Below are positions 24,801 to 33,100 of a stretch of DNA of 46,776 nt, one piece after another. This DNA comes from an uncultured Pedobacter sp. (GTDB lineage: Bacteria > Bacteroidota > Bacteroidia > Sphingobacteriales > Sphingobacteriaceae), in the NCBI GenBank assembly GCA_938008555.1, contig CALLKE010000031.1, positions 1-46,776 of the forward strand. Direction: 5' to 3'. Made by a program: the position numbers and the translations under genes. Below the pieces are notes generated by a model that saw only the letters and a program-made list of their open reading frames with translations, was not told the origin of the DNA and made no database searches. How positions within the stretch are numbered: the stretch's first letter is position 1; every line of letters starts with the position of its first letter.

Positions 24801-25747
24801 CCCATCCACATATACATGACTGCAGATTTCTCGGGATATAAATCAGATTGATTATCATCACTCTTAAATGTAATCACTTCACCTTGGCAGCACGACGTCG
24901 GCGTAATCGTATAGGTTGGCATATTCGGTCTTTCAAATACGAGTCTTGTAAAAGGGGCAGCCTCTTTTGTGATGCCATCAATAGTAACTCGTACCCCAAT
25001 AGGCATTGTATATTCTTTTGGGAGATATTTATCTACACTTGTCCCTATATAGCTTTGGACTGCCTGCTTCATAATTTCCTTTCCGCCATCTTTTAGATCT
25101 TTCTTAAGTTCATCGGGAAGTTGTGACAATAAGTTGTCAAGATCTGGTAATAAACTGCTGCCTGTTATATTTTTCTTGGCCTCCGAAAGAATCTCACTCA
25201 AACCGGGAATATTATCTGCAATAGAGAAAGCAGTTGCTTCCGCTGGAATCTCAGTTGTTAACTGAAGACCTTTTGTGATTGTTAATAGCTTTCCCGCTAC
25301 TACAATAGTTTCCGTTGCAGAAACCGTAGACACGATAGGAACCTCTGTTCCATCTTGCTCCACATAATACCACTCATACGTAACATCAGGATCATCACTA
25401 ATATCAGCATCGGGCGCAGCATCAGGATCGCCACTATCACTAATGTCAACATCGGAGTTTGTACTGGTAACCTGAGCAATCAAAGCAAATACATCACCTT
25501 TACATACTAAGGCCATGTTTTGCAAAGGATTAATAGAAACCGTAATTGAACCATCATTCACAACTGAGGTACGATGATTTCTATTAACCAATAATTTATC
25601 ATTCTGCTGAGCAGTAACAGAGTCAGAAAGAGTTAATATGGGATCATTGTTTATGCCATCTTCAGATCCTGCAATTGCGGAAAAAGAGTAACCCAGACAT
25701 GCAAAGGCATTGACACAGTACAAGCAAATTATGAAGGCCTTCTTCAT
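21869..25747 (-). CDS. Large secreted protein with PKD/Ig-like repeats and T9SS type B sorting domain
   Basis: The 1292-aa protein has a signal peptide (1-26). Many Ig/PKD-like modules follow, each with a YEW, YKW or YIW strand (about 80-860). Three Calx-beta-like units of about 100-120 residues come next (about 865-1200). The C-terminal gliding-motility type domain (1202-1292) contains IPNTFTPGG, VKVFNRWGQVVF, PWNGGY and PVGTYYYVIEL. That last domain is the type B signal for export through the type IX secretion system, after which proteins are usually surface-bound or released. An Asp-rich insertion lies at 97-122. A role as adhesin or surface-layer protein is inferred from the architecture alone. 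No enzyme motif is visible. Confidence 0.9.
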   Translation of the reverse strand: MKKAFIICLYCVNAFACLGYSFSAIAGSEDGINNDPILTLSDSVTAQQNDKLLVNRNHRTSVVNDGSITVSINPLQNMALVCKGDVFALIAQVTSTNSDVDISDSGDPDAAPDADISDDPDVTYEWYYVEQDGTEVPIVSTVSATETIVVAGKLLTITKGLQLTTEIPAEATAFSIADNIPGLSEILSEAKKNITGSSLLPDLDNLLSQLPDELKKDLKDGGKEIMKQAVQSYIGTSVDKYLPKEYTMPIGVRVTIDGITKEAAPFTRLVFERPNMPTYTITPTSCCQGEVITFKSDDNQSDLYPEKSAVMYMWMGFPNPGLSSGGAGLIFVPNLDKSVTKGPFSITMNSPKAYTGNYTLMAYRGAPSPIGCSSFAIPTSVTVYSKPTSDRNTKLKTNTGKQAYCEGEEITIDSDYSGARNINSDVGLGVTYKWYDVNGNEIKANNTRFELSKNTAFGEDKNEYLKIKKPTSAMSGVYTRVATSYKGCKAAATITINISPKPAAPVGLNANTPICVGDNLVLSVAPVQNAEKYIWTYPNNTGGGRGVKTIETTDPGTTIINPKAGKYQVQVRNTGGCLSSPATITVHVLSSLNAFSVTIISNAPVIEGARLSLSTTLIPGATYEWEGPAGFSANHGNSLIRDHITLAMAGLYKLTVRKEGCSASGSIKIEVYPKSVLDILNTNLTRIICSGDHLEIPLLSSFSDTKYKWVAHCTGNVSGSLQHKHDVLKIEEKLKNDGAALGTVTYTVTPIFKKDGIEIAGNSKDFVVTVVPIVKGTIANTRKVSKNTRSFDWTPELVGPSNKLVTYKWYADPGKKNPIVNGVKADGTYKIETLKPGIYTYYVTTTDHNSACESEPSKVELHAEHEIMLSFDQSKIEQGQNATLTASLSGTLIAPSDGITITLHHTKSSFHISPTIYIPAGSQSASMIIVTTKSHTMDEDEILTLNGIQSDGYTIIGQPTLSIQSNPSIRSLKLKFNETSVHGGQRATLTVQLPAGIKATKPITIVLQRDGRKSTAHEDQNYVHLQKRITIEVGANSKTIYAFTAKNNGVIDGLAKLVLTETPPIGYIIEKPNSEIDILDKTGNDPDNRIIKLAFEKPTVVGGDVNKLTISLPKGITSAKKIVITLDKDKRISTAKRGVDYESFSDVVTIEVGKNHNTIQLKTMGDDKAPKITTLLVNGKALDDQYKVLSSAQTDIIRGLHIPNTFTPGGIGSHPTWIISGLQFYPDCDVKVFNRWGQVVFTSHGYAEPWNGGYENNLGKSVPVGTYYYVIELSNFHQGAKRILKGYVAIIR

Positions 25748-25885
25748 CTCAGCGATTATTTAAATAATAGCTCGTCAAACTTCAACATTCAGAAAGCAAA
25801 AAGTAGCTTACATAAATATATGATTAAATAATTATTTTTTTACAATTAAAAAATTACACTTTATAGATATTCAAAAATTACCGCA

Positions 25886-25902
25886 ATCTGCTTTAAGCAG
25901 AT
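25886..25902. promoter_or_regulatory. Perfect 17-bp palindrome, candidate operator
   Basis: ATCTGCTT, a central T and AAGCAGAT form a perfect dyad. It lies 139 bp before the T9SS gene start (minus strand) and 247 bp before mnmA. There is no T-tract, so a protein-binding site is more likely than a terminator. The binder is unknown. Confidence 0.45.
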
Positions 25903-26090
25903 AATCAAAAGCTTACGAAGGAGTTATTAAAAACAGGTGGATTTTATCCAACCAATATACATTTGAGGAACCGTGGCCGCCTTGTCAGCAATTGATTTTC
26001 AACTTCGTTAATTGACATACATTCTTTTTAATTCATCTCCAATCACGTTCAAACGCAAAAGCACTCTTATACAATCTGACCAGAAAATCT

Positions 26091-26098
26091 TAAATTTG
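26091..26098 (+). promoter_or_regulatory. Probable -7 box (TAAATTTG) for mnmA
   Basis: TAAATTTG matches TAnnTTTG, 50 bp before the mnmA ATG. The sequence is identical to the box in front of pyrC. A -33 element is not evident. Confidence 0.5.
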
Positions 26099-26148
26099 TA
26101 GCTGTTTTGGCTTTTTTAAAAAATTCAGAATTGATAAGGTGATAAATA

Positions 26149-27237
26149 ATGAGTAAAAGGGGAAGAATTCTGGTAGCCATGAGTGGTGGGGTTGATAGTT
26201 CAGTCGCAGCAGTCATGTTGCATGAACAAGGATATGAGGTGATCGGCCTCACAATGAAGACGTGGGACTATGCTTCTTCAGGAGGATCATCCAAAGAAAC
26301 AGGCTGTTGTAGCCTAGATAGTATCAATGATGCTCGATCCCTCGCGGTTGGTTATGGTTTTCCTCACTATATTTTAGACATACGAGAAGAGTTTGGCAAT
26401 TTTGTCATTGATGATTTTATTGATGAATATCTAGCAGGCCGAACCCCAAACCCCTGTGTCTTATGCAATACCCATATCAAATGGGAAGCCCTTTTAAAAC
26501 GTGCAAATAAATTAGATTGCGAATTTATTGCTACAGGGCACTATGCTAACATTCGCTTGCAGGATAGCGGTCGTTATGTCATTTCAAAAGGAAAAGATGA
26601 AAATAAAGATCAGTCATACGTACTCTGGGGCGTCTCACAACAAAACTTAGCACGCACCCAGTTCCCATTAGGCAACTTCACAAAGGCAGAAATACGACAG
26701 CTAGCGAAAGATATGGGGCAGCTTGATTTAGCCAATAAATCAGAGAGCTACGAAATATGTTTTGTTCCTAACAATAATTATCGCTCTTTTTTACGCCACC
26801 AAGTGACCGATCTGGATGAGCGTATTGGTCAAGGTAATTTTATACTGAGCAATGGTACTATAGTTGGCAAGCATCAAGGATACCCCTTTTACACCATTGG
26901 GCAACGCAAAGGCCTCGGGCTTGCATTAGGCAAGCCCATGTTTGTTACCCGTATTTTACCAGAAAGCAATACCGTTATGCTTGGCACTGAAGAAGAGTTA
27001 GAGAAAACCTCTGCTCTAGTACATAAGCTCAATTTGGTGAAATATGAAAATATTTTTGAGCCGATAGAAGCTGTCACCAAGATTCGCTATAAAGATGCGG
27101 GAACACTCAGCACATTGAAACAAGAAGGCGATCGTATAAAAGTTGACTTTCACCATGTTGTATCGGGTATTGCACCAGGTCAGTCTGCTGTATTTTACGA
27201 AGGGAGCGACTTATTAGGTGGTGGATTTTTACAATAA
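26149..27237 (+). CDS. mnmA: tRNA-specific 2-thiouridylase
   Basis: The 362-aa enzyme puts sulfur on U34 of tRNA-Lys, -Glu and -Gln. It shows the ATP PP-loop SGGVDSS (12-18), NPCVLCN with the catalytic Cys105, GHYANI (129-134) and the second active cysteine in SYEICFVPN (Cys203). The C-terminal beta domains follow from about 215. CCSLDSINDAR (52-62) is a variant I associate with Bacteroidota. It is one of the few genes here with a good Shine-Dalgarno (AAGGTG, 26136-26141). Confidence 0.95.
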   Translation: MSKRGRILVAMSGGVDSSVAAVMLHEQGYEVIGLTMKTWDYASSGGSSKETGCCSLDSINDARSLAVGYGFPHYILDIREEFGNFVIDDFIDEYLAGRTPNPCVLCNTHIKWEALLKRANKLDCEFIATGHYANIRLQDSGRYVISKGKDENKDQSYVLWGVSQQNLARTQFPLGNFTKAEIRQLAKDMGQLDLANKSESYEICFVPNNNYRSFLRHQVTDLDERIGQGNFILSNGTIVGKHQGYPFYTIGQRKGLGLALGKPMFVTRILPESNTVMLGTEEELEKTSALVHKLNLVKYENIFEPIEAVTKIRYKDAGTLSTLKQEGDRIKVDFHHVVSGIAPGQSAVFYEGSDLLGGGFLQ

Positions 27238-27274
27238 AGACACGAAAAATACTCCTCCTCCAAATCGCACACAT

Positions 27275-27305
27275 TTTGGTTTACCTGTAATAATTGCTTT
27301 ATTTG
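27275..27305 (+). promoter_or_regulatory. Probable topA promoter
   Basis: TTTG at 27275-27278, a 19-bp spacer and TTTATTTG at 27298-27305 match the Bacteroidota pattern TTTG-N19-TAnnTTTG with one mismatch in the -7 box. The topA ATG is 22 bp further on. Confidence 0.45.
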
Positions 27306-27327
27306 CACAAAACCTAAATTATAGTTA

Positions 27328-29700
27328 ATGACGAAAAATTTACTTATTGTTGAGTCTCCTGCTAAAGCCAAGACAATAGAAGGTTATCTTGGAAAAGATT
27401 TTTTAGTTAAATCTAGCTACGGGCATATTCGTGATCTAATCAAAACAGATAATGCGATTGATATAAAAAACAACTTTAAGCAGCAGTACGAAGTACCTGC
27501 TGATAAGACGGCAGTCGTCAATGAACTAAAAAAACTCGCTAAAACGGCTGAAACCGTCTGGCTCGCATCCGATGAGGACCGCGAAGGAGAAGCCATATCC
27601 TGGCATCTTTTTGAGACTTTGGATCTCAAGGACGACCAAACAAAGCGAATTGTTTTTCATGAGATTACCAAGAAAGCTATTCTAAAAGCAATTGAGTCGC
27701 CCAGGAAAATCAACTACAATCTGGTTAATGCACAACAAGCGCGTCGAGTTTTGGATCGCTTAGTTGGGTTTGAGCTTTCACCGGTGCTATGGAAAAAAGT
27801 CAAGCCATCTTTGTCTGCAGGACGTGTCCAATCAGTTGCAGTACGCTTAATTGTTGATCGTGAACGAGAGATTAATAAGTTTACATCTCAAGCTGCATTC
27901 AAAGTAGTTGCCATTTTTTCGACCGATCAGAAAAAAGAAATCTTTAGAGCAGATCTGAATGCACGATTTGATACATCAGCTGAAGCTGAAGCATTTCTAA
28001 AAGCAGGAATAAATGCACTTTACACAGTCAAAAGCTTAGATACCCGTCCAGCAAAACGAAGCCCGGCAGCTCCTTTCACAACATCAACTCTACAACAAGA
28101 AGCTAGTAGAAAACTAGGATTTTCGGTAGCACGTACGATGTCGGTCGCACAAAAATTATATGAGTCGGGAAAGATCAGCTACATGCGAACCGACTCTGTC
28201 AACTTATCAGACACTGCTTTGGATGCAGCTGCCGCAGAAATTAGGCTGGCCTATGGCGACAAATATCATCAACTACGAAAATATAAAACGAAATCTGCTG
28301 GTGCACAGGAGGCTCATGAGGCCATTCGTCCGACTGCTTTTGATCAGCACACGACAGAGGGTGATTCTTCGGAAAAGCGTCTTTATGAATTGATCTGGAA
28401 GCGAGCAATTGCATCACAGATGAGTGAAGCCTTGTTTGAGAAAACAACGGCCAGAATCAATATATCTACTCGCAAGGAAGAGTTCGTAGCAAATGGTGAA
28501 GTGATGAAATTTGATGGCTTCCTGAAAGTGTACATGGAATCAACCGATGAGGAAGATCATGATATTCATTTAGAGGAAGACAATAATCACTCCATTTTAC
28601 CCCCGCTACACAAAGATCAGCAGCTCAATTTGCATGAAATAAATGCAATACAACGATTTTCTCGTCCATCCCCGCGCTACACAGAAGCTAGTTTGGTGAA
28701 AAAATTAGAAGAACTTGGAATTGGTCGACCATCCACATACGCACCCACTATTTCTACCATACAAAATCGAGGCTATGTAGTAAAAGAAGACCGTGAGGGT
28801 AAGCCCAGGAATTTTCAAACATTAAAATTGAAAGATGGGAAGATTGAATCAGAAACAAAAACTGAGATTGCAGGTGCTGAAAAATCCAAGTTATTCCCAA
28901 CAGATATAGGCGCTGTCGTGAATGATTTTTTGGTTGAGCATTTCAAAGATATTGTCGATTTCCACTTCACAGCTTCGGTTGAGAAAGAATTTGACGAGAT
29001 TGCCCAAGGCTTGAAAAATTGGACAGAAATGCTCAAAACATTTTATAGCCCATTTCATGAAGAGGTAGAAAAAACGCTTTTAACAGCTAACCGGGCAAGC
29101 GGCGAACGCCTACTCGGTGTTGATCCTACTACGGGCAAAAAAGTTTCTGTTCGTATTGGGCGTTACGGCCCTTTTGTCCAACTTGGCGAAACCACAGAGA
29201 AAGAGGGCGACGAAAAGCCCCGCTATGCAAGTCTACGATCAGGGCAAATGCTCGAAACCATTTCGTTAGAGGAGGCGCTAGAACTATTTAAGCTTCCGAA
29301 AAAAGTTGGATTATTTGAAGAGCAAGAAATGACAATTGCCATTGGAAAATTTGGCCCATACATTCGCCACAATTCCACATTTTACTCTTTACCCAAAGGG
29401 CTTGACCCACACGATGTAACAGAGGAACAAGCAATTCTGATTATTGAAGAAAAACGAAAAAAAGACATTGAAAAATTAATCAAGACTTTTGACGAAAATC
29501 CTGAAGCAAGAATTGAAGAAGGACGCTGGGGCCCCTACATTAAGTTTGGCAAATTGAATCTTAAAATCCCCAAAGACAAAGATCCTAAAACCGTCACTTA
29601 TGAAGAGGTTCTTGAGCTAGCCTCTAAAGCAGAAAAGGAGCCCGCAATTTCTAGCAAAAAGAGAGTTATCAATGCCCAAAAAGCCGTTAAAAAAAAGTAA
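27328..29700 (+). CDS. topA: DNA topoisomerase I
   Basis: The 790-aa type IA enzyme relaxes negative supercoils. It has the Toprim domain (about 3-115; VESPAKAKTIEGYLG and SDEDREGEAISWH), the central arch with the active tyrosine in SYMRTDS (Tyr285), and ELGIGRPSTYAPTI at about 470. Three C-terminal GRYGPF-, GKFGPY- and GRWGPY-type repeats (about 600-765) stand where many homologues have zinc ribbons, and no CxxC pairs are present. This C-terminal form is usual in Bacteroidota. The small gene 31 bp downstream is probably co-transcribed. Confidence 0.96.
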   Translation: MTKNLLIVESPAKAKTIEGYLGKDFLVKSSYGHIRDLIKTDNAIDIKNNFKQQYEVPADKTAVVNELKKLAKTAETVWLASDEDREGEAISWHLFETLDLKDDQTKRIVFHEITKKAILKAIESPRKINYNLVNAQQARRVLDRLVGFELSPVLWKKVKPSLSAGRVQSVAVRLIVDREREINKFTSQAAFKVVAIFSTDQKKEIFRADLNARFDTSAEAEAFLKAGINALYTVKSLDTRPAKRSPAAPFTTSTLQQEASRKLGFSVARTMSVAQKLYESGKISYMRTDSVNLSDTALDAAAAEIRLAYGDKYHQLRKYKTKSAGAQEAHEAIRPTAFDQHTTEGDSSEKRLYELIWKRAIASQMSEALFEKTTARINISTRKEEFVANGEVMKFDGFLKVYMESTDEEDHDIHLEEDNNHSILPPLHKDQQLNLHEINAIQRFSRPSPRYTEASLVKKLEELGIGRPSTYAPTISTIQNRGYVVKEDREGKPRNFQTLKLKDGKIESETKTEIAGAEKSKLFPTDIGAVVNDFLVEHFKDIVDFHFTASVEKEFDEIAQGLKNWTEMLKTFYSPFHEEVEKTLLTANRASGERLLGVDPTTGKKVSVRIGRYGPFVQLGETTEKEGDEKPRYASLRSGQMLETISLEEALELFKLPKKVGLFEEQEMTIAIGKFGPYIRHNSTFYSLPKGLDPHDVTEEQAILIIEEKRKKDIEKLIKTFDENPEARIEEGRWGPYIKFGKLNLKIPKDKDPKTVTYEEVLELASKAEKEPAISSKKRVINAQKAVKKK

Positions 29701-29731
29701 TATTAGTTCGACCATCGAATACACCAAATAG

Positions 29732-30136
29732 ATGAAGAAGGATCTTCCCGAAAATATTGTTAAAAATGTGGCTGTAGCTGTTGTCCTCGAAAATGAAACT
29801 CCAGAGGAAAGGAACTGGAGCGTGTATTTGATCAATTTAAAACATGAAGCCATCCATACCGTATTGGTCAGTTCAAAAGGATATGGAACTAAAGATGGGG
29901 AAGAAGTAAAAACCTCCATTTTACGTCACTCAATAGGTGATGTAGACGCCCAAGACTATGCGTTGATTGAAGTAATTGATGAACAAGTCTTTGGCCTGAC
30001 AAATGAATACTGGCTTAGCTATTATTTGAATGGTCAGATATACGATAGAAAGTTCATTTTTCTTCCAGAAAGTATCATTGATGCCAATATGATACGTGTT
30101 CCAGTTCTGAATAAAGCAGGTGTTATGATTAGCTAG
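29732..30136 (+). CDS. Conserved small cytosolic protein of unknown function
   Basis: This 134-aa protein has no signal peptide or membrane segment and a mixed alpha/beta look, with an (E/D)-rich surface. NWSVYLINLKHEAIHTVLVSS and LIEVIDEQVFGLTNEYWLSYY are its most distinctive stretches. I recall it as a hypothetical protein conserved next to topA in related bacteria; no function is known to me and no catalytic motif stands out. It begins 31 bp after topA and lies 58 bp before the alpha-2-macroglobulin gene. Confidence 0.65.
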   Translation: MKKDLPENIVKNVAVAVVLENETPEERNWSVYLINLKHEAIHTVLVSSKGYGTKDGEEVKTSILRHSIGDVDAQDYALIEVIDEQVFGLTNEYWLSYYLNGQIYDRKFIFLPESIIDANMIRVPVLNKAGVMIS

Positions 30137-30194
30137 TTGTCAAAATACTTTACTGTATATTCGAGGCGTTTTAATCCCTTATTTAAACGCCAAG

Positions 30195-33100
30195 ATGCTC
30201 AACTCTACTTTTTTAAAAAACAAGACAATACTCCTCAGCACTTTAGGAGCTATTCTATCAATAGCCGTAACAGGCATTCTTATTTTGTGGTTGCTTTCCA
30301 ACAGCAAACACAAAGAAATCAATCCAGCTTACAGCAAGTATATTGAGGCCTATACCTCTGGTATGATTTCTAAGCGAGGGACTATTCGCATTCAATTAGC
30401 TAATCATATCACAGCGTTGCACAATGCAAATGATCTTGAGGGAAAAGAGCTTTTTAGTTTTAACCCCTCGATTAAAGGAAAAGCCTATTGGATAGATGCC
30501 CGAACGATCGAATTTAGGCCCGATGAACTACTTTCCCCGGGTAAAGTATATGATGTAGCCTTCAAACTGGGCAAGCTCATTCAGGTACCCTCTGAATTTG
30601 AGACTTTTGAATTTCAATTCCAAGTGGTCAAACCATCTTTGAAATTTGAGCAAGATGGTTTAAAGTCATTCAATAGCTCATCGCTTAATCGAATGAAGCT
30701 TAGTGGTACTTTACTTTTTTCAGACAGTGAGGATCCTATCAGAATAGAAAAACTATTATCAATCGAATGTGATGGTCAGGCATTGCCTATACATTGGCTT
30801 CATAACCCATCCGAAAATAATGCTCGTTTTAATGTGGATAGTATCCTTCTGAGCAAAAAAGCCCAAAAGCTAACCATGAAATGGGATGGTCAAACAATTG
30901 GCTCTACCCTTAAAGGCACTGAAATAGTCGAGGTACCTGCTCTCGGTGATTTTAAGGTTCTAAACATAAAGGCAATACAAGAACCAGAGCAATATATACG
31001 CGTGCAGTTTTCAAATCCGATATCGGTAGCACAAGATCTCAATGGATTGATCGATGTCAATAATATCAGCAACTTACGCTACACCATAGATGGTAGCGAA
31101 GTAAAAATATATTCTCCAGATAGGCTAGCGGGCAATTATTCTGTGATTGTTCATGAGGGTGTGGAGAATATTATTTCACAAAAAATCACGAAAGCTGTTT
31201 CTGCCAATGTCAATTTTGAAAATCATCTACCCCATGTTACAATCCCAGGGAAAGGTATTATTCTACCTGGCTCGGGGAAGTTGACTTTTCCATTCGAGGC
31301 CATTAATCTCAACGCGGTGGATGTGACAATTATTAAAATCTATGAAAATAATATCCCTCAATATTTGCAGATAAACGATATCGGCGATGGCCAGAATGAT
31401 CTCCGGCGCGTTGCTAAACCAGTAGTTGTCAAAACAATTCGTCTTGACACAGACAAAACATTGGATCTGAAACGGAAAAATCGTTTTTCGTTGGATATTG
31501 ATAAACTTCTCAAGGCAGAGCCGGGTGCTGTTTATCGTATTACGATCGGATTTAGAAAATCATACTCCATCTTCAGCTGCAATGGGAATAAAGTAGAGAT
31601 GAGCAGCCAAGGATCGGATGAAAACGACGATAACGATAGCCATTACAGATGGATGGAAAAAATAGATGAAGACGATGAGTTTTGGAGTCGTTATAATAAT
31701 TATTACCCCTCAGATTATAACTGGAATGACAAAGACAATCCTTGTTCAAGCTCCTATTACACCAACGAGCATTGGGTCGTACGTAATGTATTAGCTTCCA
31801 ATATCGGACTAGTTGCTAAACGCGGAGATAACAATTCGATGCTGATCGCTGCAACAGATATTCTAACAACCAATCCGATGTCAGGTGTTACGTTGAAGCT
31901 CCTGGACTATCAGCAGCAAGTTCTACAGACAATAAATACCAATAGTGATGGGCTTGCTTCTCTCGACTTGAAACGAAAACCCTATTTACTCATTGCCAGC
32001 AAAGGAACCCAACGTGGTTATCTCAAGCTAGACGATGGGACCTCATTACCCCTGAGCCGGTTTAATGTGAGTGGCGATATAGTTCAAAAAGGAGTCAAGG
32101 GATTTTTATACGGTGACCGAGGAGTGTGGCGCCCAGGAGACTCACTATTCGTCGGATTTATTATAGAGAATAAAGACAAGAAAATACCGAACGATGATCC
32201 AGCCACTCTTGAATTATATACACCGCAAGGACAGTTAAACAAACGAATCATTCAAACCAAATCACTAAATGGGTTTTACGCATTTCGTTTGGCTACAGAA
32301 AAAGGAGCTCCAACGGGCAATTGGCAAGCCAAAGTAAAAGTAAGCGGGGCAATTTTTCAGAAAGCAATCAAAATTGAAACCATCATGCCCAACAGGCTAA
32401 AAATCAATTTAGATTTTGAAGGGAAAAAAGAACTGATCAAGGGTGAGGCAACAAAAGGAATATTAAGTACAAAATGGCTTTTCGGAGCTACCGCACAAAA
32501 TCTGAGGGCAAAAGTGGATGCCAGCATCATCTCTGGTCAAACTTCGTTCGACAAATTCCCAAAATATACGTTCGATGATCCAGCTAGCACTTTTGCAGCC
32601 GAAACAATGAACATTTTTGATGGTCGCTTGGATGCTACTGGACGAGCCGATATACATGTCAATATCCATACTTCTGCCAATGCCCCAGGAATATTGCGAG
32701 CCAATTTATCGACCAAAGTTTTTGAACCGGGCGGCAATTTTAGCATTGATAATTTTTCTATACCCTATCACATGTATACCTCTTATACGGGTATTCGTTT
32801 ACCAGAGGGCGATAAATTATCAGGCATGCTTTTTACCGATCGTGATCATCTGGTCAACATTGCCAATGTAAATACCAATGGACAGCCAACAACTGGACAA
32901 CGAAAAGTACAGGTAGAGTTCTACAAGATGGAATGGCGATGGTGGTGGGATCAGGGAGAAGAAAACCTGAGCAACTTCACCCAAAATCGGTATAACCAGC
33001 TTCTAAAAAAGGAAATCGTTACGCTCAATAATGGGCTTGGCAAATGGGTTCTTCGAATCAACCAACCCGACTGGGGCCGTTATCTGATTCGTGTGAAGGA

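Larger units (their letters stand above)
25748..26148. other. 401-bp intergenic region between divergent T9SS gene and mnmA
   Basis: The region holds an AT-rich 14-bp palindrome (25755-25768) next to the T9SS start codon, a very AT-rich block (about 25800-25880), a perfect 17-bp palindrome (25886-25902) and the mnmA -7 box at 26091. I see no open frame with coding character and no tRNA or known riboswitch. Confidence 0.6.
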
